NCBI RefSeq assembly: GCF_003688995.1
Contig: NZ_PENI01000033.1
Coordinates: 50,352 to 114,351 of the forward strand
DNA length: 64,000 bases
Direction of reading: 5' to 3'
Source: Streptomyces shenzhenensis
GTDB lineage: Bacteria > Actinomycetota > Actinomycetes > Streptomycetales > Streptomycetaceae
In this document: piece after piece, positions 8,271 through 15,535 of the stretch
How positions within the stretch are numbered: the first letter of the stretch is position 1
Layout: the number at the start of each line of letters is the position of its first letter
Program-made: the position numbers and the translations under genes
The notes under the pieces: generated by a model
Seen by the model: only the letters and a program-made list of their open reading frames with translations
The model's database searches: none
Told to the model about the DNA's origin: nothing

Positions 8271-10190
8271 ATGAACAAACACCCCACACCCGAAACGGGG
8301 GACGCCCCTACGGAGAGCTGTCGCGACTCCGGGGGCGACACTCGGGACCCCGGTGAGCCGGGCGTTGCGGTTGGCCCGGGGGACCTCGCGGGTGCGGGTG
8401 TCGTGGAGGGGGCTTGGGGCCGCGGGGAGTCGGGCGTTGCGGGCGGCTCTCGGGGCTCTGCGGAGCCGGGTGTTGCGGTTGGCTCGGGGGACCTTGCGGG
8501 TGCGGGTGTCGTGGAGGGGGCTCGGGACCCTGGAGAGCCGGGCGTTGTGGGCAGGGCTCGGGGCTCTGCGGAGGCGAGTGTCGGGGAAGGGGCTCGGGAC
8601 CCCGGGGGTCCGGGCGTTGTGGGTGGCGCTCGGGGCTCTGTGGGGGCGGATGTTGCGGAGAGTCGGCAGGATCTCGGGCGTCCGGTCGTTGGGGAAGGGG
8701 CGCGGGGCCTCGGGGAGTTGGGCGGTGCGGGTAGTTCTCGGGACTTCGCGGGGCCGGGCGTCGTGGAGGGGGCTCGGGACCCCGGGGGTCCGGGCGTTGT
8801 GGGTGGCGCTCGGGGCTCTGTGGGGGCGGATGTTGCGGAGAGTCGGCAGGATCTCGGGGGCCCGGGCGTCGGGGAAGGGGCTCGGGGCCGCGGGGAGTCG
8901 GGCGTTGCGGCCGGCTCTCGGGGCTCTGTGGGGCCGGGTGTTGCGGTTGGCCCGGGGGACCTCGCGGGGGCGGATGGCGTGAAGGGCCGTGGGGGCCTTG
9001 GGGGTTCGGGTGTTGTGGACGGCTCTCGGGGCTCTGCCCGGGCGGGTGTTGCGGTTGGCTCGGGGGGGGGCCTTGTGGGGGCTGGTTCTCGGGGGTGTGT
9101 GGAGGCGGGGAGCGGCTCGGGCGGGGGGTCGGGTGTGGATGCGCCGATGCTGTCGGCCGCGGGTGACTCCGGCGGAGGGGGCGCGCCGAGGGGGACAGGC
9201 GGGAGCGGTGAGGGCGTGGCCGGTTCCGGGCGGGCCGCCGGCCTCACGGGCGACGCTGCATCGCTGTCCGGCAGCGCCCCGCGCGATTTCCGCTCTGCCG
9301 CCCGGAATCACCCGGGCGGAGGTTCCTGGACTCCCTGGCTGTATCTCGCCCCCGCCCTCGTCGTCCTCGGCGGGCTGCTGCTCTACCCCATCTACCAGTT
9401 GGGCCTGATCTCGTTCTTCCGGTACACCCAGGCCCAGGTCAGCGGCGGTGAGCCGACCTCCTTCGAGGGGTTCGGCAACTACGCGGAACTCTTCGGCGAC
9501 AGCCAGTTCTGGCAGGTGCTGCTCGCCACGGTCCTCTTCGCCGCGGCCTGCGTCGGCGCCACCCTCGCCGTCGGCTGCGCCCTCGCCGTCCTGCTCACGC
9601 GCGTACGGGCCGTGCCACGGCTGGCGTTGATGCTGGCCGCGCTGGGCGCGTGGGCGACGCCGGCGGTGACCGGCTCCACCGTGTGGCTGTTCCTCTTCGA
9701 CCCCGACTTCGGCCCGGTCAACCGGCTCCTGGGGCTCGGCGACCACTCGTGGACGTACGGCCGCTACAGCGCGTTCCTCCTCGTCCTCCTCGAAGTCGTC
9801 TGGTGTTCCTTCCCGTTCGTGATGGTCACCGTGTACGCCGGGATCCGTGCCGTGCCCGCCGAGGTCCTGGAGGCCGCCGCCCTGGACGGCGCCTCGCAGT
9901 GGCGGATCTGGCGGTCCGTGCTCGCCCCGATGCTCCGGCCGATCCTCACGGTCGTCACCATCCAGTCGGTCATCTGGGACTTCAAGGTGTTCACCCAGAT
10001 CTACGTCATGACCAACGGCGGCGGCATCGCGGGACAGAACCTGGTCCTGAACGTGTACGCCTACCAGAAGGCGTTCGCCTCCTCGCAGTACGGACTCGGC
10101 TCGGCGATCGGCGTCGTGATGCTGCTGATCCTGCTCGCCGTGACGCTCGGGTATCTGCGATCGCTGCGCCGGCAGGGGGAGGAGCTGTGA
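8271..10190 (+). CDS. Sugar ABC permease with long repetitive N-terminus
   Basis: The C-terminal ~290 residues form an ordinary binding-protein-dependent permease: WTPWLYLAPALVVLGGLLL as first membrane helix, about six helices in all, and the EAA loop EAAALDGASQWRIWRSVLAPM. The frame extends upstream without a stop to ATG 8271, 5 nt after the lipoprotein gene, which gives 639 residues. The extra ~340 residues are a Gly/Ala/Val/Glu-rich degenerate repeat encoded by a minisatellite (8330-9100). Codon third positions are less GC-rich here than in the permease core, so this part may not be translated as drawn. An alternative start is ATG 9147 (MLSAAGDSGG), which gives a normal-sized permease. The 3' end overlaps the next permease by 4 nt (GTGA). 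Confidence 0.8.
   Translation: MNKHPTPETGDAPTESCRDSGGDTRDPGEPGVAVGPGDLAGAGVVEGAWGRGESGVAGGSRGSAEPGVAVGSGDLAGAGVVEGARDPGEPGVVGRARGSAEASVGEGARDPGGPGVVGGARGSVGADVAESRQDLGRPVVGEGARGLGELGGAGSSRDFAGPGVVEGARDPGGPGVVGGARGSVGADVAESRQDLGGPGVGEGARGRGESGVAAGSRGSVGPGVAVGPGDLAGADGVKGRGGLGGSGVVDGSRGSARAGVAVGSGGGLVGAGSRGCVEAGSGSGGGSGVDAPMLSAAGDSGGGGAPRGTGGSGEGVAGSGRAAGLTGDAASLSGSAPRDFRSAARNHPGGGSWTPWLYLAPALVVLGGLLLYPIYQLGLISFFRYTQAQVSGGEPTSFEGFGNYAELFGDSQFWQVLLATVLFAAACVGATLAVGCALAVLLTRVRAVPRLALMLAALGAWATPAVTGSTVWLFLFDPDFGPVNRLLGLGDHSWTYGRYSAFLLVLLEVVWCSFPFVMVTVYAGIRAVPAEVLEAAALDGASQWRIWRSVLAPMLRPILTVVTIQSVIWDFKVFTQIYVMTNGGGIAGQNLVLNVYAYQKAFASSQYGLGSAIGVVMLLILLAVTLGYLRSLRRQGEEL
8330..9100 (+). repeat. Degenerate ~45-bp minisatellite within permease 5' region
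   Basis: G-rich units of about 45 bp (variants of GGGGCTCGGGGCTCTGCGG and CGGGTGTTGCGGTTGGCTCG) repeat through the region. A higher-order period of 180 bp is exact over 90 bases, with 8589-8678 identical to 8769-8858. The best GC3 phase is that of an overlapping frame (8353-8982, Arg/Leu/Gly-rich), not the permease frame. It lies between two genes that are normally adjacent in such operons. Confidence 0.85.
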
Positions 10191-11041
10191 GCCTCGTGAA
10201 TCTTGTGCGCGGTTTTCCGCGCCGTCCGGGCCGCGCGATGGCCGAGGCGACGGCGCTCGTCGTCGCCGCGGTGGTCGCCTTCCCGCTGTACTGGATGGTG
10301 CTGAGCGCCTTCAAACCAGCCGGCGAGATCCAGTCGGACGAGCCCCGGCCGTGGACCCTGACACCGTCCCTGGATTCCTTCCGACGGGTGTTCGGACAGC
10401 AGGAATTCGGCCGTTACTTCCTCAACAGCCTCGTCGTGGCGTGCAGCGTCGTGATCGTCTCGGCGCTGATCGCGTTTCTCGCGGCGACCGCCGTGACCCG
10501 ATTCCGTTTCCGCTTCCGCACCACGTTGTTGATCATGTTCCTGGTGGCCCAGACGGTGCCCGTGGAGGCCCTCACGATCCCCTTGTTCTTCCTCATGCGG
10601 GACTTCGGCCAACTGAACACGCTCGGCTCCCTGATCCTGCCGCACATCGCCTTCTCGCTGCCCTTCGCGATCTGGATGCTGCGGGGGTTCGTGAAAGCGG
10701 TGCCCGAGGCGCTGGAGGAGGCCGCGTACATCGACGGGGCGAGCCGCGCGCGATTCCTGTGGCAGATCCTTTTCCCGCTCGTCTTCCCGGGCCTGGTGGC
10801 CACCAGCGTGTTCTCCTTCATCTCGGCCTGGAACGACTTCCTGTTCGCCAAGTCCTTCATCATCAGCGACACGTCGCAGTCCACCCTGCCGATGGCCCTG
10901 CTGGTCTTCTACAAGCCGGACGAGCCGGACTGGGGCGGAGTGATGGCGGCGTCCACGGTGATGACGATTCCGGTGCTGATCTTCTTCGTACTCGTACAGC
11001 GACGGCTGGTCTCCGGACTGGGCGGAGCGGTTAAGGAGTGA
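10187..11041 (+). CDS. Sugar ABC transporter permease (second subunit)
   Basis: A 284-residue carbohydrate ABC permease (MalG/UgpE type). GTG 10187 overlaps the stop of the first permease as GTGA, which implies coupled translation. Six membrane helices are expected, the first being AEATALVVAAVVAFPLYWMVLSAFK. The EAA loop that docks the ATPase is EEAAYIDGASRARFLWQILFPLVFPG. It pairs with the upstream permease to form the channel and is followed within 2 nt by the GH20 gene. Confidence 0.94.
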   Translation: MSLVNLVRGFPRRPGRAMAEATALVVAAVVAFPLYWMVLSAFKPAGEIQSDEPRPWTLTPSLDSFRRVFGQQEFGRYFLNSLVVACSVVIVSALIAFLAATAVTRFRFRFRTTLLIMFLVAQTVPVEALTIPLFFLMRDFGQLNTLGSLILPHIAFSLPFAIWMLRGFVKAVPEALEEAAYIDGASRARFLWQILFPLVFPGLVATSVFSFISAWNDFLFAKSFIISDTSQSTLPMALLVFYKPDEPDWGGVMAASTVMTIPVLIFFVLVQRRLVSGLGGAVKE

Positions 11042-11042
11042 C

Positions 11043-12707
11043 GTGACTTCGACGACGACGGAACTGATCCCGGCCCCCCTGACGGCGGCGAGTCCGGCCG
11101 CCGGCGCCGGCTTCGTGCTCGACGCGAGCACGGTGATCGACGCAGGACCCGGCACCGAGGGCACCGCCCGCTGGCTGCGCGGCGTGCTCGGGGCCGCGAC
11201 GGGGCTCACGCTGCCGCCCGGATCCGGTGCCGGCGGCGGGGCCCTCCGGTTGCGGATCCGGCCCGAGGAGGCCGCCCGGCTCGGGCCGGAGGGCTACACA
11301 CTGCACGTCGACGGCGCCGCCGTCACCCTCCACGGCGGCGGCCCGGCCGGCGTGTTCTGGGGCGCGCAGACGCTCCGTCAACTGCTCGGCCCGGACGCCT
11401 TCCGGCGCGCCCCGCTCGCTCCCGGCCGCCGCTGGACCGTGCCCGGCACCGCCGTCGAGGACGCCCCGCGGTTCCGCTGGCGCGGCCTCATGCTCGACGT
11501 GGCCCGGCACTTCACGCCGAAGGAAGGCGTTCTCCGGTACCTGGACCTGATGGCCGCGCACAAACTCAACGTCTTCCACTTCCATCTGACGGACGACCAG
11601 GGATGGCGGGTGGAGATCAAGCGGTACCCGAAGCTGACCGAGACCGGATCCTGGCGGCCACGGACGAAATTCGGTCACCGTGCCTCACCACTGTGGGACG
11701 AGAAGCCGCACGGTGGCCACTACACCCAGGACGACATCCGGGAGATCGTGGCCTACGCCGCCGAGCGGCATATCACCGTCGTCCCGGAAATCGACGTACC
11801 GGGCCACTCGCAGGCCGCCATCGCCGCGTATCCGGAACTCGGCAACACCGACGTCATCGACACCACCGCCCTCTCCGTCTGGGACACCTGGGGGGTCTCT
11901 CCGAACGTACTCGCCCCCACTGACAACACCCTGCGGTTCTACGAGGGGGTGTTCGAGGAACTGCTCGAAATCTTCCCCGCGGACGCCGCCGCGTTCTCGG
12001 CGTTCATTCACGTCGGCGGCGACGAATGCCCCAAGGACCAGTGGAAACAGTCGCCCGCCGCGCAGGCGCGCATCAAGGAACTCGGCCTCGCCGACGAGGA
12101 CGCGTTGCAGTCCTGGTTCATCCGGCACCTCGACGGCTGGCTCACCGCGCGCGGGCGCCGGCTCATCGGCTGGGACGAGATCCTGGAGGGCGGGCTCGCC
12201 GACAACGCGGCCGTGGCGTCCTGGCGCGGCTACCGGGGCGGGATCGCCGCCGCGCGCGCCGGCCACGACGTGGTCATGTGCCCCGAACAATATGTCTACC
12301 TCGACCACCGGCAGGCCGCGGACCCGGACGAACCCGTACCGATCGGCTTCGTCCGCACCCTGGAGGACGTCTACCGTTTCGAGCCCGTTCCCCCGGAGTT
12401 GGACGCGCGGCAGGCCGGCCATGTGCTGGGCGCCCAGGCCAACCTGTGGACCGAGGTGATGGAGAACCACGCGCGCGTGGACTATCAGGCGTTCCCCAGA
12501 CTGGCCGCGTTCGCCGAAGTGGCCTGGAGTCGTCTGCCCGCCCCGGCGGAGCGGGACTTCGCCGGTTTCGAGCGCCGGATGACCGCCCACTACCGGCGGC
12601 TCGACGCCCTGGGCGTCGACTACCGGCCGCCGTCCGGGCCCCGGCCGTGGCAGCGCCGCCCCGGAGTGCCGGGCCGGCCCCTCGACGGACCGCCGCCGAA
12701 GCGGTAG
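11043..12707 (+). CDS. GH20 beta-N-acetylhexosaminidase
   Basis: A 554-residue glycoside hydrolase of family 20 that removes terminal GlcNAc (or GalNAc) from oligosaccharides. Residues ~1-140 form the GH20b-like domain. The catalytic TIM barrel starts at PRFRWRGLMLDVARHFTPKEGVLRYLDLMA and contains the signature FIHVGGDECPKDQW with the catalytic pair Asp327-Glu328. WGVSPNVLAPTD and HVLGAQANLWTEVM complete the site. No signal peptide is seen, so it probably cleaves imported chitobiose in the cytoplasm; this fits its place as last gene of a sugar-import operon under a dre-like site. The start is GTG 11043, 1 nt after the permease stop. Confidence 0.93.
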   Translation: MTSTTTELIPAPLTAASPAAGAGFVLDASTVIDAGPGTEGTARWLRGVLGAATGLTLPPGSGAGGGALRLRIRPEEAARLGPEGYTLHVDGAAVTLHGGGPAGVFWGAQTLRQLLGPDAFRRAPLAPGRRWTVPGTAVEDAPRFRWRGLMLDVARHFTPKEGVLRYLDLMAAHKLNVFHFHLTDDQGWRVEIKRYPKLTETGSWRPRTKFGHRASPLWDEKPHGGHYTQDDIREIVAYAAERHITVVPEIDVPGHSQAAIAAYPELGNTDVIDTTALSVWDTWGVSPNVLAPTDNTLRFYEGVFEELLEIFPADAAAFSAFIHVGGDECPKDQWKQSPAAQARIKELGLADEDALQSWFIRHLDGWLTARGRRLIGWDEILEGGLADNAAVASWRGYRGGIAAARAGHDVVMCPEQYVYLDHRQAADPDEPVPIGFVRTLEDVYRFEPVPPELDARQAGHVLGAQANLWTEVMENHARVDYQAFPRLAAFAEVAWSRLPAPAERDFAGFERRMTAHYRRLDALGVDYRPPSGPRPWQRRPGVPGRPLDGPPPKR

Positions 12708-12956
12708 CCGCCCTCGGGACTCGAACACGCACTGGAAAAAGAGCCCAGGGGTCACCGAAGAGTGTCATTCGTCGCGCACCGGTGATGGCGGGTGAAAACG
12801 GGCCATCTCCCCAGCGAGGCGGGCGAATGCCTCCTAGCGGACCCCTGCGTTCGGGCCTTGCGAAGATGTGCCAGAGTTGCCACGTCCGGCCTGTCAGCAC
12901 GTACCGTACGGCAACACAGGTGGGACCAGGTGGGGCAGCGGGAAGGGGCAGCCGGT

Positions 12957-13850
12957 TTGACCACGCACGCACCGCAGGCGGCGCAGGCCGTCACGCTGCC
13001 CACGACACTGGACGAGGCCGTGGCGGCGCTCACCGCCATGCCGGCCGCCGTCCCCGTGGCAGGCGGCACCGACCTGATGGCCGCCGTCAACTCCGGACAG
13101 CTCAGGCCCGCCGCCCTGGTGGGCCTCGGCCGGATCAGCGAGATCCGCGGCTGGCAGTACCAGGACGGCCACGCGCTCCTCGGCGCCGGCCTCACGCACG
13201 CGCGCATGGGCCGCCCGGACTTCGCGGCCCTGATCCCGGCGCTCGCCGCCGCCGCGCGCGCCGCGGGACCGCCGCACATCCGCAACGCGGGCACCCTGGG
13301 CGGCAACATCGCCTCGGCCGCGCCCACGGGCGACGCGCTGCCGGTCCTCGCCGCCCTGGAGGCGACGCTGGTCATCGCCGGCCCCCAAGGGGCGCGCCGG
13401 GAGATCCCGGTGTCGCATCTGCTGGCGGGCGTGGAGATGCTCGGCGGCGGCGAACTCATCGGCTACGTGCGCGTGCCGCTGCTGCACGCCCCCCAGGTCT
13501 TCCTGAAGGCGACCGGACGCACCGGGCCGGGCCGCGCCGCCGCCTCCGTGGCGCTCGTCCTCGACCCCGCCAGGCGCGGAGTGCGGTGCGCCGTGGGAGC
13601 CATAGCGCCGATGCCGCTCCGGCCCCTGGAGGCCGAGCAGTGGGTCGCCCGGCTCATCGACTGGGACAACGACCGCGCGATCGTGCCCGAGGCGCTGCAG
13701 GCCTTCGGGGAGTACGTCGCCGCGGCCTGCATCCCCGACCCGGCGCCGGAGCAGGACGGCTCCGTTTCGCAGCTTCCGCCCGCCGTACTGCACCTGCGGC
13801 GCACCGTCGCCGCACTGGCCCGACGAGCACTGGGGAGGGCACTGTCGTGA
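12957..13850 (+). CDS. Molybdenum hydroxylase FAD-binding subunit
   Basis: A ~297-residue CoxM/XdhB-type flavin subunit. It has the FAD motifs PVAGGTDLMAAV and IRNAGTLGGNIASAAPTGDALPVL, followed by a short CO-dehydrogenase-flavoprotein C-terminal domain. It would pass electrons from the iron-sulfur subunit. The TTG at 12957 (MTTHAPQAAQAV) is preferred because a GGAAGGGG box lies upstream and earlier codons look non-conserved; GTG 12930 is an alternative. The stop overlaps the next gene's GTG by 4 nt, so the three subunits are translationally coupled. Confidence 0.88.
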   Translation: MTTHAPQAAQAVTLPTTLDEAVAALTAMPAAVPVAGGTDLMAAVNSGQLRPAALVGLGRISEIRGWQYQDGHALLGAGLTHARMGRPDFAALIPALAAAARAAGPPHIRNAGTLGGNIASAAPTGDALPVLAALEATLVIAGPQGARREIPVSHLLAGVEMLGGGELIGYVRVPLLHAPQVFLKATGRTGPGRAAASVALVLDPARRGVRCAVGAIAPMPLRPLEAEQWVARLIDWDNDRAIVPEALQAFGEYVAAACIPDPAPEQDGSVSQLPPAVLHLRRTVAALARRALGRALS

Positions 13851-15535
13851 CCGACGACCAGCACGGAGAGAACCCGCCCCAGGAGGGCGGCCGGTGGAAT
13901 CCGCTGCCCCAGGGCGACTACGACGACGGCGCCACCGCCTTCGTCAAGCTCCCCGAGGGGGGCATCGACGCGCTCCTGGCCTCGGACAGCCCGCTCGCCG
14001 CGCCCGGCCACGGCTATGTGCCGCCGCAGATAGCGGTGGCCCCCGCCGGGGAGGCCGGCGCCGACCCGGCGGCCGCCGGCGGCTGGTCGGTGCCGGCCGA
14101 CGGCGCGCACTGGCCCGACCCGAACGCCGTGCCCCAGGAGCCGGGCGCGGGCGACCGGTTCACGTACCACCCCGCGGCCGCCCAGCAGTGGACCTACGAG
14201 GAGCAGGCGGTGCCCGCCCCCGGCCAGGACGTGACCGGACAGTGGTCCATCCCCGTCGCCGGGGGTGACCTCCCGGACGAATCGGGCGAGTTCAGTACAT
14301 CGTCCCTCGTCGAGCAGTGGGGCGGCACGCCGCCGGCCACCCTCCCCGGCGGCGCCCCCGCGCCCTGGGCGACGGAGGCCGCCGGACAGCCCTGGGGACA
14401 GCAGGCGGCCCCGGCCGGGCCGTCGGCGGCGCCCCCGCGCGCGGGCGGACAGCCGGCCGGGGGCGCGCCGCAGCCCGCTCCGGAGCGGTTCGCGCCGCCC
14501 GCGGCCTACCAGGACGCTCCGGCCGGACCGGAGGCGGCGGTCCCGGCCGCTGACGCCCCGGCAGATCACGCCCCGTCGGCAGCCGCGCTCCCCGCGGCCG
14601 TACCCGGCCCCGCCGCCGCACCCGCCCCGGGCGCTCCGGCCGAACACGCCGCCCCCCAGGGCCCGTCCGAGGCCGACGCGCCGGTCGGCCACGTGACGCA
14701 CGGGACCGTCGCGGACCCCGAGACGACCGGGGCCGCCGAGGGCGCCGAGGAGGGCCCTGAAGGGGCCGCTGAGCCCCCGGCAGGGGCCGAGGCGACCGAC
14801 GATGCCGTGACCGGTCCGGAAGGGGCGCAGCCGCCCGGCACGCCCGACGGCTCCACCGCCTCGGCCGAGGAGACCGCGGACGCCCCGCCGCCCCCGCACG
14901 ACGACCACCCCCTCGCCTCGTACGTCCTGCGTGTCAACGGCGCCGACCGCCCCGTCACCGACGCCTGGATCGGCGAGTCGCTGCTGTACGTGCTGCGCGA
15001 GCGGCTCGGGCTCGCCGGCGCCAAGGACGGCTGCTCGCAGGGCGAGTGCGGCGCCTGCAACGTCCAGGTCGACGGGCGGCTCGTCGCCTCCTGCCTGGTA
15101 CCCGCGGTCACCGCGGCCGGCAGCGAGGTCCGCACGGTCGAGGGCCTGGCCGCCGACGGTCGGCCCTCCGACGTCCAGCGTGCGCTCGCCCGGCGCGGTG
15201 CCGTGCAGTGCGGATTCTGCATCCCCGGCATGGCGATGACCGTGCACGACCTGCTGGAGGGCAACCCGGTGCCCACCGAACTGGAGGCGCGCCAGGCCCT
15301 GTGCGGCAACCTGTGCCGCTGCTCCGGCTACCGGGGCGTCCTGGACGCCGTCCAGGAGGTCGTCGCCGAACGCGAGGCGCACAGCGCGGCAGACGCCGAG
15401 CCCGACGCGGACGGGGCACGTATTCCGCACCAGGCGGGCCCGGGCGCGGGCGGCGTCCACCCCTCGGTCTTCGAGGCACAGGGCTCGCCGGGACCGCACG
15501 ATCAGCCCTACGGCCAGGACGGAGGCCAGGCGTGA
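13847..15535 (+). CDS. Molybdenum hydroxylase 2Fe-2S subunit with long disordered N-terminus
   Basis: The C-terminal ~190 residues are a standard two-cluster ferredoxin subunit: CSQGECGACNV with CLVP for the plant-type cluster, then CGFCIPG and CRCSGY for the second cluster. Ahead of this lie about 350 residues rich in Pro, Ala, Gly and Gln (WNPLPQGDYDDGATAFVKLP, then long PA-rich runs), an extension that normal 160-180 residue subunits lack. It has no signal peptide or membrane helix and looks disordered. GTG 13847 overlaps the FAD subunit stop as GTGA. The end overlaps the molybdopterin subunit in the same way. Confidence 0.9.
   Translation: MTDDQHGENPPQEGGRWNPLPQGDYDDGATAFVKLPEGGIDALLASDSPLAAPGHGYVPPQIAVAPAGEAGADPAAAGGWSVPADGAHWPDPNAVPQEPGAGDRFTYHPAAAQQWTYEEQAVPAPGQDVTGQWSIPVAGGDLPDESGEFSTSSLVEQWGGTPPATLPGGAPAPWATEAAGQPWGQQAAPAGPSAAPPRAGGQPAGGAPQPAPERFAPPAAYQDAPAGPEAAVPAADAPADHAPSAAALPAAVPGPAAAPAPGAPAEHAAPQGPSEADAPVGHVTHGTVADPETTGAAEGAEEGPEGAAEPPAGAEATDDAVTGPEGAQPPGTPDGSTASAEETADAPPPPHDDHPLASYVLRVNGADRPVTDAWIGESLLYVLRERLGLAGAKDGCSQGECGACNVQVDGRLVASCLVPAVTAAGSEVRTVEGLAADGRPSDVQRALARRGAVQCGFCIPGMAMTVHDLLEGNPVPTELEARQALCGNLCRCSGYRGVLDAVQEVVAEREAHSAADAEPDADGARIPHQAGPGAGGVHPSVFEAQGSPGPHDQPYGQDGGQA

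Noticed and set aside
8353..8982. 209-residue Arg/Leu/Gly repeat frame on the plus strand with good GC3
   Set aside because: The GC3 phase is attractive, but the protein is a pure repeat of the minisatellite, lies within the permease frame, and has no clear ribosome binding site. It is noted under the repeat instead of called.
8330..9100. CRISPR-like appearance of the repeated region
   Set aside because: Units are contiguous and degenerate with no unique spacers of constant length, and no cas genes are present.
8186..9247. 353-residue Pro/Thr-rich open frame on the minus strand
   Set aside because: It is the antisense of the G-rich minisatellite; its Pro/Thr/Ser runs follow from the repeat composition and it has no recognisable start context.
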